A stretch of DNA of 64,000 nucleotides. It comes from CAVYGN01 sp963796325. Lineage in GTDB: Bacteria > Spirochaetota > Brevinematia > Brevinematales > JAOACQ01. A program made the translations under genes and the position numbers. Under the pieces are notes generated by a model. The model saw nothing but the letters and a program-made list of their open reading frames with translations, did not search any database and had not been told where the DNA came from. Shown one piece after another: positions 17,353 through 26,133 of this stretch. Within the stretch, counting starts at the first letter, position 1, and each line of letters starts with the position of its first letter. The stretch lies in the NCBI GenBank assembly GCA_963796325.1, contig CAWCLF010000001.1, positions 930,001-994,000 of the forward strand. Direction: 5' to 3'.

Positions 17353-17548
17353 CTTCTGTAATCTGTACTTTTTTAAAAATCCACTTTTTAAAAACACCCT
17401 TATAATAATAATTTAAGCTTTTATGCGGCTTTTATCAAATACCGGTCAGAATTAAATAATCTTAATAGCATGCTGGCTTTCCCAGTGTTCTATGATTATT
17501 ATTTATTATATATTGGTATAAAGGCGGTTATAAAAACCAGCTCTGTTA

Positions 17549-17578
17549 TTGACAATTAGCATCCTAATTTGTTATAAT
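17549..17578 (+). promoter_or_regulatory. Sigma-70-type promoter ahead of the TPR gene
   Basis: TTGACA at 17549-17554 and a perfect TATAAT at 17573-17578 have an 18-bp spacer. The TPR start codon is about 115 bp downstream, so the transcript would have a long leader containing the 13-bp repeats. The rest of the gap from 17400 to 17548 is AT-rich and shows nothing recognisable. Confidence 0.6.
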
Positions 17579-17587
17579 TGCCTTGAG

Positions 17588-17626
17588 CGCCTGTCCCGAC
17601 ACCTGTCCTGAGCACCTGTCCTGAGC
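17588..17626. repeat. Three tandem 13-bp repeats in the TPR gene leader
   Basis: ACCTGTCCTGAGC occurs at 17601-17613 and again at 17614-17626. A degenerate copy (GCGCCTGTCCCGAC) lies just before. The run is followed by CTTTGGCTAAGGAT. The block is GC-rich compared with its surroundings. Confidence 0.6.
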
Positions 17627-17701
17627 CTTTGGCTAAGGATTTGGGGGCGGCGGTTTTTAGAAATGACCTTTATACATTTATTTAGATCGGTAAATTGAAA
17701 T

Positions 17702-19069
17702 ATGGATATCGGGGCCGGAATTTATTTTGTTATTATTACAGCTTTTTTTGCTGCGGCTATTGTTGCAGTGATGATTCTATTCAGGTTCTTCAAGCCGGAA
17801 AACTGGCTTAAAAATGTGGATAAAGCCCTGAAGGAAAAGAACTACGTTTCGGCAGTCAGCCAGATCCTCGAATATCTTAAAAAAAGGCAGTCGAGCTTCA
17901 TCTTATATAAATATTTAGGGGAAGCGTACGAGGGCCTGGGCCAGTTTCACCGATCCATAGAAAATTATGAAAAAGCGTTTGTTAAAATCGAAAGGAATTA
18001 CAGCGAGGCGATTAAAATCGAGATACTGCTTAAGCTTGGAAATCTTTATCACCTGATAAAACGGAATGAAGAGGCCCTCGGATACTTCAAAATGGTCCTC
18101 AAGGATCATTCGAAAAGTTCCACGGCGCTCTGGAATATTTCAGAAATCCTTTTTGAGGCCGGCAAATATAATATGTGCAGGGATATTCTGGCCAAGTACA
18201 TTTATGTAAAACCGGGCGATAACAGGGCGATCCTATTACTGTCGAAAGTATACTATCATGCCGGGGAATTCCAGAATTCGATAAATATGATCCAGCGGAT
18301 CACGGCGGCCAGCCAGAATTATTCGGTAAACCAGCTTAATGAGATTTCGCTGCTCCATGCTTACAACAATTTCAGTTTAAAACGCTATAACGATGCAATC
18401 AATCTGCTAAAACCCTTCCTTAAGGAAAGGATCGTTTCGGGGGAGGTCCTGAATAGGATTGTAATTTCGATGATAAAGCTCGGTCAAAACGACAAAGCGA
18501 TTCAGGCTCTGGACGACAATCTTCTGCGGCTGGCCCCGAATGAAAGGTGCAAAACTCTTTATGAAATCGGGAATGTTCTTTTTAATGAAAACGATATTGT
18601 CAATGCCCTTGATATTTGGGATAACGCTTATACGATCAATCCGAAGTTTTTAGACCTTGCCGATATAAAGAGAAAATACCGGGTTTTATACAACAACCCG
18701 AATTTGAAATGTTATTATATATCCAGCGATGAAATGTTCAGGAATTATATTTCAAAAAGAATGAAAGCGGAAACAGCCGGAAACCTGGTCGAGATAAACA
18801 AAGATTACCTGGTTATCAACGGCAGCAGCGTTTGTTCAGTCCTGTACAGGCAGCCCAATGAAATCAGCGCGGACCGGCTGGATGAACTGGATGATTTATT
18901 GAAAGCCCGCGGGGTCAACCGAGCATCGATAGACATTTACAGTCTTTTCGGCGTAGATGACGAAGCTAAAAGAAGCCTGTTCTATAATAAAATTAAAGAG
19001 ATCAGCGGAGACGATTTTATTAAGATATTCGGTGAAAACACAATACAGAAAGAAGCTGTTGCAGGTTAA
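17702..19069 (+). CDS. Membrane-anchored TPR protein
   Basis: This 455-residue protein has one N-terminal hydrophobic helix (about residues 6-27, no cleavage site) followed by tandem tetratricopeptide repeats, for example LYKYLGEAYEGLGQFHRSIENYEKAF, ILLKLGNLYHLIKRNEEALGYFKMVL and NAYTINPKF. About eight helical pairs can be traced to residue 320. The last 130 residues carry no motif I recognise. TPR arrays bind partner proteins, and with the anchor this one should sit on the inner membrane facing the cytoplasm. The next gene, a response regulator, follows at 21 bp, so the two are probably co-transcribed. Confidence 0.8.
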   Translation: MDIGAGIYFVIITAFFAAAIVAVMILFRFFKPENWLKNVDKALKEKNYVSAVSQILEYLKKRQSSFILYKYLGEAYEGLGQFHRSIENYEKAFVKIERNYSEAIKIEILLKLGNLYHLIKRNEEALGYFKMVLKDHSKSSTALWNISEILFEAGKYNMCRDILAKYIYVKPGDNRAILLLSKVYYHAGEFQNSINMIQRITAASQNYSVNQLNEISLLHAYNNFSLKRYNDAINLLKPFLKERIVSGEVLNRIVISMIKLGQNDKAIQALDDNLLRLAPNERCKTLYEIGNVLFNENDIVNALDIWDNAYTINPKFLDLADIKRKYRVLYNNPNLKCYYISSDEMFRNYISKRMKAETAGNLVEINKDYLVINGSSVCSVLYRQPNEISADRLDELDDLLKARGVNRASIDIYSLFGVDDEAKRSLFYNKIKEISGDDFIKIFGENTIQKEAVAG

Positions 19070-19090
19070 TTGCAAGCGGGAGGGATCTTT

Positions 19091-19798
19091 ATGCTGAAAA
19101 GAAAAGTAATGATAGTCGAAGACGAGATGATACTTGCAAGAAACATAGAAATGAAACTGGAAAAAATGGGTTACCAGCCTTCCGGGATCGCCGACTCGGG
19201 AGAAGAAGCCGTCGCAATACTGGATAAAGACCCGTCGATAGATTTGATCCTCATGGATATAGTGATCAAGGGTGAAAAGGACGGCATTCAAACGGCCGGA
19301 GAAATACAGGCAAGGTTCGATATTCCGGTCGTTTATCTCTCGGCATATTCCGATGAAAACACGTTCAAAAGGGCTGAAATTTCCAATCCTTTCGGTTATA
19401 TTCTTAAACCTGTCGGGGACAGGGAATTGTCGATTGCCCTTGAAATCGCTTTATACAAGCATGACTTTCTTAAAAAGATAGAAAGAGAAAAAGACTATGT
19501 ATTTTCAATCCTGGACAGTATAGATGAAGGAATAATAGCGCTCGATGAAAACAGGAAAATCCGTTATATAAACGCACAGGCTTCATATATCACGGGATGG
19601 CGCTCCGATGAAGCGGCAGGGATGGAACTGGAAGAGGTGGCGGATATGCAATCGATCCGGCAGGCCGGCGAAGCGTTTCTGATCTGTAAAAAAAAGGAGA
19701 GGATCGCGGTCGAATATAAAACAGCTTCTCTTTTCAATAAGAAGGGAGAAAAGACAGGATCAGTCGTCTTTTTCAATATAAAATCTCCCCGGGCTTAG
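19091..19798 (+). CDS. Response regulator with receiver and PAS domains
   Basis: This 235-residue protein has a receiver domain with acidic D11, phospho-acceptor D56 in LMDIVIKG, S84 and K106 in ILKP, followed by a PAS domain (SILDSIDEGIIALDENRKIRYINAQASYITGW). The pattern MDIVIKGEKDGI belongs to a receiver subgroup often paired with HisKA_2 kinases, and exactly such a kinase lies convergent with a 4-bp overlap of ends. The start is taken at the ATG at 19091 behind GGGAGGG. An in-frame TTG at 19070 is upstream of that site and unlikely. No DNA-binding domain is present. Confidence 0.88.
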   Translation: MLKRKVMIVEDEMILARNIEMKLEKMGYQPSGIADSGEEAVAILDKDPSIDLILMDIVIKGEKDGIQTAGEIQARFDIPVVYLSAYSDENTFKRAEISNPFGYILKPVGDRELSIALEIALYKHDFLKKIEREKDYVFSILDSIDEGIIALDENRKIRYINAQASYITGWRSDEAAGMELEEVADMQSIRQAGEAFLICKKKERIAVEYKTASLFNKKGEKTGSVVFFNIKSPRA

Positions 19799-21918
19799 AT
19801 CTGGTAGGTTTTTATACCTGTTTTCAAAGGAAATTTATATATATAGCATGCCCCTTTGCCTGGAATAAGCTCGAAAGAACCTTTCAGCTGGCGGGTCAGG
19901 TCGTTGATGATCTCCAGAACCAGGGTCCGCGGCTTCCTGATATCTATCGAAGGGGGGATGCCGACGCCGTTGTCACAGAATTCAACAACAAGCGAACCGG
20001 CTTCCTCAATATAGACTTTAACGGATATTTTACCGCCCCTAATCCCTTTAAAAGCGTACTTGATCGAATTTGTCATCATTTCATTGATAATAAGGCCGAA
20101 GGGTATCATGAAATTGATATCCATTGATATCTTTTCCGCCTCCAGGGCAAGTTCGATATCCCCGGAGGCGTCATAATTGGAAAGCAGGATATTTCCCAAT
20201 TCCATAAGATATTCCTTGATGAAAATCTTACCCAGGTCTTCAGATGAATAGAGCTTTTCATGGATAATTGCCATTGAACGCATCCTGCTTATACTATCAT
20301 TGATCGCATCTATAGCTTCGGAATTTGTCAGGGTTTCCTTTTTCAATTCAAGGAGTGATGTTACTATATTAAGGTTATTCTTGACCCTGTGGTGTATCTC
20401 TTTTAAAAGCACTTCCTTTTCGCGCAGGGACCTGATTATTTCCTCTTCAGCTTTTTTCCTTTCCGTTATATCGTTTATTACAGAGATTAAATATAGTGGT
20501 TTATGCTTCGAATTCCTGACGACGCCGTTTGATACATGACACCAAATGACGGTTTTATCCTTTCTTAAATAGCGCTTTTCCTGTTCGAACAGATCAATTT
20601 TGCATGAAATCAGGTCCTTTAATTTCGATTCGCTTTGCGCAATATCGTCGGGATAAGTAATGTCCCATAAAGTCGCATTTAAAATTTCTTCCCGGTCAAA
20701 ACCGGTAATGCAGCGGAATACTTCGTTGACTTCCAGGAAACGGCCGTCCAGGTTTACCCTGGCGATGCCGACGGCCGCCTGGTCAAAAATAACCCTGAAT
20801 TTCTCCTCGCTTTCCTTGAGGTTAAGTTCAAGGTTTTTCTTATATGTAATCTCCGACATGGTGCCGGTGGCATGCACACTTTTACCTGCTTCGATGCTTC
20901 CGATCATTTTTCCCCTGATCATATACCACTGCCATTCGCCTTTTATCGTTTTCAGCCTGCATTCCAGTTCGAGGAAACCGTCTTTCGAAGCCGCCAATTG
21001 CATGAACTTAAAGTTCACATTATCGAGATCTTCCGGGTGTATAAGGGATTTCAAGTAATCGAAATCGACCGGCGTGGCAGCAGGGTCGAATCCCAGTTTC
21101 ACGTACAGATCCGGGCTGAAAAAAATGTGCGCTTTAAAATCCAGGTCCCACAGTGTCTCGTTGGAACCCTCGAGGGCAAGTTTCAGCCTGCTTTCGCTTT
21201 CTTCAAGGGCCCTTAATGCGGCTATCCTGTCCGTTATATCGTTCATGATTATTATGCTGCAGGAGGGCTTGCCCAGCTCGTCGAAGCATGGATCAATACT
21301 GATGCCATAGGAATGTTCATTAATATCCTTTTCATAATATTGTCTTTTTTTATATTGAAGTGCAGAAATCAGATAACCGTTGAATTTTTCATCATTAAAT
21401 ACAGTTAAAATTTCCTGAAGCGGGCAGCCTATCATCTGGTTGATCTCTTTACCGGCCAGTTCTGCAAAATTTCTGTTGCACCTGATTATTTTCCCCGAAT
21501 TATCGACCTGGCAAACGGAGTCTCTCATAAGGTCGAATGTTTCTCTCCAGCGGAACGCCGCTTTGATGAAATTTTCTTGTGCCGACCTGTCTGCCGTTAT
21601 ATCCCTGATGATTGCAATAAAATAATGTCCGCTCCGGCTGAACCGGATTTCAGACTCGAATGTAAATTTTTTCGCCCTGAATTTTATTTCGAGAAAATTT
21701 TTATCATTAATTTTTTCCTTTAAAGAATCAATCCCGCCGTTCTGCAGGAATGAGGAAAATTTCTTACCTGCGATTTCTTCCGGGGAATAGCCGGTATATT
21801 TTATAAAAAAAGGGTTCGTATGTAAAATCCGGAGATCAAGGCCGGTTATAACCAGCATTTCCCGCAATTCCCCGAACAGGACATCGCCGGCCAGTGGAAA
21901 ACTATTATCTATTTCCAT
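19795..21918 (-). CDS. Multi-PAS sensor histidine kinase (HisKA_2 type)
   Basis: This soluble kinase of 707 residues has four PAS/PAC units, each ending in a variant of IVVINDITERK (about residues 20-120, 125-240, 245-370 and 375-490). A HisKA_2 box follows, EVLLKEIHHRVKNNLNIV, with H509/H510, then a C-terminal ATPase (LIINEMMTNSIKYAF, DNGVGIP). No transmembrane segment is visible, so the ligands or redox cues are cytoplasmic. The REC-PAS regulator at 19091 is the obvious candidate partner. Its domain plan resembles the kinase at 49648. Confidence 0.9.
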   Translation of the reverse strand: MEIDNSFPLAGDVLFGELREMLVITGLDLRILHTNPFFIKYTGYSPEEIAGKKFSSFLQNGGIDSLKEKINDKNFLEIKFRAKKFTFESEIRFSRSGHYFIAIIRDITADRSAQENFIKAAFRWRETFDLMRDSVCQVDNSGKIIRCNRNFAELAGKEINQMIGCPLQEILTVFNDEKFNGYLISALQYKKRQYYEKDINEHSYGISIDPCFDELGKPSCSIIIMNDITDRIAALRALEESESRLKLALEGSNETLWDLDFKAHIFFSPDLYVKLGFDPAATPVDFDYLKSLIHPEDLDNVNFKFMQLAASKDGFLELECRLKTIKGEWQWYMIRGKMIGSIEAGKSVHATGTMSEITYKKNLELNLKESEEKFRVIFDQAAVGIARVNLDGRFLEVNEVFRCITGFDREEILNATLWDITYPDDIAQSESKLKDLISCKIDLFEQEKRYLRKDKTVIWCHVSNGVVRNSKHKPLYLISVINDITERKKAEEEIIRSLREKEVLLKEIHHRVKNNLNIVTSLLELKKETLTNSEAIDAINDSISRMRSMAIIHEKLYSSEDLGKIFIKEYLMELGNILLSNYDASGDIELALEAEKISMDINFMIPFGLIINEMMTNSIKYAFKGIRGGKISVKVYIEEAGSLVVEFCDNGVGIPPSIDIRKPRTLVLEIINDLTRQLKGSFELIPGKGACYIYKFPLKTGIKTYQI

Positions 21919-22030
21919 TGTTCAACCCTAATTAATTTTACATATAAATATATTATAAGAAGCATGAATAGAACAGTGAAATTTAAAGCTCTTCTCCGAT
22001 TTTCCATAAAAAATAACCCTTTCGGAATAC

Positions 22031-22058
22031 TTGACTATTTTTTCCGACTTTTTATACT
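22031..22058 (+). promoter_or_regulatory. Sigma-70-type promoter of the LacI-GGDEF gene
   Basis: TTGACT at 22031-22036 and TATACT at 22053-22058 are separated by 16 bp, about 50 bp before the start codon of the GGDEF gene, in the divergent gap with the PAS kinase gene. Confidence 0.5.
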
Positions 22059-22108
22059 TTCATTAATCGAGATTGTTCTTTTTCGGGGAAAAAATTTGAC
22101 GGGGGGTT

Positions 22109-24421
22109 ATGGGCGGAAATAAATCGAAGCGTCCGACGATAGCTTTTCAGATTTCAACGCTTACAGATACTTACTGCAGCGCCCTTTGGCCGGGAGTGGC
22201 CGATGTGGCCCGGGAAAAAGATGTCAATCTTATTATATTTATGGGGCATCCCATTAATTATCCCAATGGATATTTTTATCAGAAAAACATAATCTACGAG
22301 TTTATCAACAGGAACAACGTGGATGCCTTTATCATGACGAGCGGCATACTGATCAGTTATGTAAAAATGGATATTTTCAAGGAATTTTATCATAAATTCC
22401 TTAAGCTGCCCCTGGTAAGCATTAATGTGAAACTGGAAGGCATACCGAGCATTCTTATCGAGAATAAGAAAGGAATGAAGGGATGTGTTGAACATCTCAT
22501 AAAAGTCCATGGATTTACTAAAATCGCTTTCATCAAGGGGCCCGAGATCAATCCCGAGTCAAGGCTGCGCTTCGAGGCCTATACCGAAGCTCTGACCGAA
22601 AACGGGATTGAAATCGATGAGCATCTGATCTTACCTGGAAATTTTCTTTATCCGGGCGGGTATGAAGCCGTCGAGACTTTAATCGACAAAAGAAAATGTT
22701 CTTTTGAAGCTATCGTAGCGTCGAACGATCAGATGGCGTTAGGCGTCATGGAAGCGCTTGCCAGAAAAGGGATAAGGATACCTGAAGACGTCGCGGTAGC
22801 AGGTTTCGACGATATTGAAATGGCCCGGTTCAATTCCCCTTCCCTGACAACAGTAAGGCAGCCGATATACCGGCAGGCACGGATTGCCGCTGAAACGGTC
22901 ATAAATATGATGGAAGGGAAACCTGTGCCCGAAGAAGTCGTGCTCCCCGCTAAACCCGTCATCCGCTCATCATGCGGCTGCTTCTCGGAATCGATATCGC
23001 TGGTGAAGGATAGCGGGCCGAAAAGCGAATCGGTTTCCGGTTTTAAATCTGTGAAGTTCCGTGATAGATATAAAAAAGAGGTATACTCTGAAGTGGCCGG
23101 AATCTTCGACGAGTATGAAATAAAAGACTTGAAAGTACTCAAAATCGTAAACAGCTTCCTTGAAATATATGATGGAGAAGCTGCGGTTAAAGAGAATACG
23201 GAAAAATTCCTGAGGCAGCTCCTGCATGTCCTGGAAGAAGAAATAAAAGCGAAAGGAAATATAAGGATCTGGCAGGATATTTTTACTTATTTTTACGATT
23301 GCGCCGCCGCCATTTCTCCGGACCCTTCCGTTTTGTCGCCTCTTTTCCACAAGGCGAGAATTCTTATAGCGGAAATGATGGAACGCCAGCAGGCCCAGCA
23401 GCGGTTGCAAATTTTTTTAAACAATCTTCAATTCAGGGAAACCCAGCTTATCCTGGCGGCGTCTTTGAATTTCGACGAACTGACTGAAAATTTAATAAAG
23501 GAAGTGCCCCGGCTCGGGATAAAATGCTTCTATTTGTCTGTTTTTGACAAGGAAATAAAACACCTCAAAGAAGAGCCCTGGTCAATTCCCGGGACCTATA
23601 AACTTATTATGGCTTACGACGAAAGCGGCGGCGTCAGGATCACTTCCAGGAAGTGTATAAAATACCCCTCCGCATTTCTCGCGCCTCCCGACCTGCTGCC
23701 GAAGAAAGAAAGATATACGATGGTGGCGTCCTCGATTTATTTCAGGGAATCACTGCTCGGGGTCATGCTTTACGAGATCGGTTCGAAGGATAAAAGCATA
23801 TATGAAACCCTTGCTGTTCTTTTAGGCACCGCGATAAAAACCTCTCTTCTTTTTACCGAACGACGGAAGGTTCAGCAGAAGCTCGAACTGGTATTGAAAG
23901 AACTGGAAGAGTCGAATGAAAAGTTAAAAACTCTATCCGAAAAAGATGAGCTGACAGGACTGTATAACAGGAGGGGTTTCCTTAATATAGCGGAACAGAA
24001 TATGAATCTGGCGAAAAGAATGAAAAAAAAGGGGATCATTCTGTATGCAGACCTGGACGGCTTGAAGAAGATCAATGATTATTACGGGCATAAGGAAGGT
24101 GATAATGCTATAATCCAGGCGGGCAGGCTGCTCCGGAGGACATTCCGGACCGTGGATATTATAGGTCGCATCGGGGGGGATGAATTTGTTATATTCGCAC
24201 TTGAATTTTCAGGCGGCAATCTTGAAAGGATAAAGAAAAGACTTAATAAAGTTACCGATAAATACAATTCAGGTTCCGGGAAACCTTATGAAATATCGAT
24301 AACAATAGGCGACGCTTCGTTTACGGCTTCCGGAGACCTTTCCGTAGAGGAACTGATGATTGAAGCGGACAGGAAGATGTATTACAATAAAAGAATGAAA
24401 AAGGAAGCCGCTTCCGGATAG
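22109..24421 (+). CDS. LacI/RbsB-type sugar-sensor domain fused to GGDEF diguanylate cyclase
   Basis: The 770-residue protein begins with a periplasmic-binding-protein fold of the LacI regulator type (residues 8-290). Its typical ending is ASNDQMALGVMEALARKGIRIPEDVAVAGFDDIEMA. There is no helix-turn-helix in front and no signal peptide, so the domain works in the cytoplasm. A helical and GAF-like middle region (about 300-590) and a coiled coil lead to a GGDEF domain (DELTGLYNR near 611, RIGGDEF near 690, with an RTVD inhibitory site). The likely role is a diguanylate cyclase gated by a small ligand such as a sugar. This fusion is known from spirochaetes. Confidence 0.9.
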   Translation: MGGNKSKRPTIAFQISTLTDTYCSALWPGVADVAREKDVNLIIFMGHPINYPNGYFYQKNIIYEFINRNNVDAFIMTSGILISYVKMDIFKEFYHKFLKLPLVSINVKLEGIPSILIENKKGMKGCVEHLIKVHGFTKIAFIKGPEINPESRLRFEAYTEALTENGIEIDEHLILPGNFLYPGGYEAVETLIDKRKCSFEAIVASNDQMALGVMEALARKGIRIPEDVAVAGFDDIEMARFNSPSLTTVRQPIYRQARIAAETVINMMEGKPVPEEVVLPAKPVIRSSCGCFSESISLVKDSGPKSESVSGFKSVKFRDRYKKEVYSEVAGIFDEYEIKDLKVLKIVNSFLEIYDGEAAVKENTEKFLRQLLHVLEEEIKAKGNIRIWQDIFTYFYDCAAAISPDPSVLSPLFHKARILIAEMMERQQAQQRLQIFLNNLQFRETQLILAASLNFDELTENLIKEVPRLGIKCFYLSVFDKEIKHLKEEPWSIPGTYKLIMAYDESGGVRITSRKCIKYPSAFLAPPDLLPKKERYTMVASSIYFRESLLGVMLYEIGSKDKSIYETLAVLLGTAIKTSLLFTERRKVQQKLELVLKELEESNEKLKTLSEKDELTGLYNRRGFLNIAEQNMNLAKRMKKKGIILYADLDGLKKINDYYGHKEGDNAIIQAGRLLRRTFRTVDIIGRIGGDEFVIFALEFSGGNLERIKKRLNKVTDKYNSGSGKPYEISITIGDASFTASGDLSVEELMIEADRKMYYNKRMKKEAASG

Positions 24422-24437
24422 TGAAAGTGCATGTTCT

Positions 24438-25625
24438 TTATTTTGCGGCAAGGATCTTTGCAATCCATACAATGGCGACAGTATGTCCGACAATGGCTCC
24501 TATCGATACAGAGGCGAAAACAACGAGTATCTTCGTAACCCTGTTCTTAAAAAAACCTTTGACTGTCTGTATATCGCTGCTAAGGTTTTCGAAATCTTTC
24601 ACCTGCGGTTTGCGGAGAACGGCCTCGAGGGGGGCCAGAAGTAATCCTGCGCCTATCGGCGGTGCAATGAGCTTGACGGGCGCAGCCAGCCAGCTCGATA
24701 TAATGGTAACAGGATGCGCCATAACCGCAAGAGCCGCGATCGAAGTGCAGATTCCCGAACAGAGGATCCATGCCCATAACATCGAGACGCCGACATTCCC
24801 GCCTTTCATGAAGCCGGCTATGATCAGGGCCAGGATGACGAGGCCGACGAGCCATGGAATTAATTTGCCGCCGATGCCTGCGGGGGGCACCTTTTCAATG
24901 ACAGGGTCGTATTGAAATCCGTTTTCAATCAAATTCCTTATTCCGTCAAGATGGCCTTTGCCCACAACAGCAACTATTTTTTTCCCTGCGGCCCCTTCTA
25001 TCCGGTTCGCCAGGTAACGGTCTCTTTCGTCGATCAGTACTTCTTTCGCCCTGGGCATTTTTTCGGCGAAGGCCGTCATCATCTCGTTCATAATATCTTT
25101 TTTATCCATAAGCTCCGCCACGTTTTCCTTTTTAAACTCTTCCTTTGAAAACAAGGCTTCGATGAGAACTTCGATAATCTTGATTTTATCGCTGAAAGAT
25201 GAAAGCTGCCAGGCCCGGCGCAATGTGACATTTATATCGCGGTCGGCCAGGACGACCTTTTTGTTCTTTGCTTCCGCCAGCTGGAAAGCGGCGATCATTT
25301 CCTCGCCGGGCGCGGATTCCAGGTTAAGCCCGATCCTTTTCTGGAAACTCGAGAGGATCATATTGGCCAGTAGAAGGAACCCTTTCCCCTGCCTGATGAC
25401 CTTCACGATATCCAGATTTTTCCATCTGTTTTTATCCTTCAGGGACTGGTATCGCGAATCGCAGAGTTCCACGCATACTGTATCGGGATCGATGCCGTCT
25501 ATAAGCTCTTCGACTTCCTTTTTGCTGTCGGCAAGGACATGCGCGGTTCCCAGGATATAGATCGACCTCCCGTCTTTTTCAATTTTTATACAGTTCGGCG
25601 AAAGGTTTTGAGGCATATTTTCCAT
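24438..25625 (-). CDS. TraB/PrgY-family protein with C-terminal membrane domain
   Basis: This 395-residue protein has the TraB/PrgY signature at the N-terminus: IYILGTAHVLADSKKEVEELI, then DTVCVELCDSRYQSL, ADRDINVTLRRAW and IVAVVGKGHLDGI. These are the conserved GxxH, E and R residues of the Tiki/TraB superfamily of putative metal-dependent hydrolases. The last 140 residues form about four membrane helices. Enterococcal relatives limit peptide pheromone activity, but no substrate can be assigned here. It starts 3 bp after the stop of the small STAS-like gene, so the two form an operon. Confidence 0.85.
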   Translation of the reverse strand: MENMPQNLSPNCIKIEKDGRSIYILGTAHVLADSKKEVEELIDGIDPDTVCVELCDSRYQSLKDKNRWKNLDIVKVIRQGKGFLLLANMILSSFQKRIGLNLESAPGEEMIAAFQLAEAKNKKVVLADRDINVTLRRAWQLSSFSDKIKIIEVLIEALFSKEEFKKENVAELMDKKDIMNEMMTAFAEKMPRAKEVLIDERDRYLANRIEGAAGKKIVAVVGKGHLDGIRNLIENGFQYDPVIEKVPPAGIGGKLIPWLVGLVILALIIAGFMKGGNVGVSMLWAWILCSGICTSIAALAVMAHPVTIISSWLAAPVKLIAPPIGAGLLLAPLEAVLRKPQVKDFENLSSDIQTVKGFFKNRVTKILVVFASVSIGAIVGHTVAIVWIAKILAAK

Positions 25626-25628
25626 AAT

Positions 25629-25964
25629 TCAAGCTTTCTCCTCTTCCTCTACTTTTACTTTTCCTTCATCCTTGAGGCTTACAAGCGATAAAATTCCGGC
25701 TTTCTGCCATGATTTTTCAGGGTCTATAATAATGCGGAAATCCTTCCCGGATCCGAGGAAAAAAACGGCAAGGCTGCGGATTCCGCCGGAATTTATAAAA
25801 TCCAGGCGCCTGATATCCACAAGGAGTTCCTTTTCTTTTACTGCAGCATCCACCTGCTTCAGGAAAAGGGAAAAAGAGCTGTAATCCGATTTCTCTATTT
25901 TTCCTGAAAAAACCAGCCTTGTACCTTCAAGAACGGCTGTAAAAGATGCGTCTTTAAATTTCAT
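25629..25964 (-). CDS. Small STAS-like protein
   Basis: This 111-residue protein has an STAS-type pattern: beta strand ARLVFSGKI-like start, central LLVDIRRLDFINSGGIRSLAVFF with the serine of INSGG at the phospho-acceptor position, then a beta strand DFRIIIDP. The acidic lysine/glutamate tail (VKVEEEEKA) is unusual. It is the second STAS-like gene in the window besides 8664 and is coupled to the TraB-like gene downstream. It may be another client of a partner-switching kinase; this is inference. Confidence 0.6.
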   Translation of the reverse strand: MKFKDASFTAVLEGTRLVFSGKIEKSDYSSFSLFLKQVDAAVKEKELLVDIRRLDFINSGGIRSLAVFFLGSGKDFRIIIDPEKSWQKAGILSLVSLKDEGKVKVEEEEKA

Positions 25965-26133
25965 ACATTTCTCCCGGCTTCTCGGTTAAGAATGATCCTT
26001 AACCGGAAGATTCTAAACCGGGGCCGGAAATAAGGCAATGATTTTCACTTAATTTTTAAAAAAACGATGCCTGCCGGAGCCTTTTCGATTGACAGGGGTC
26101 TTTTGTTTGATTAATTTTAAAAGGAGGATCTTC

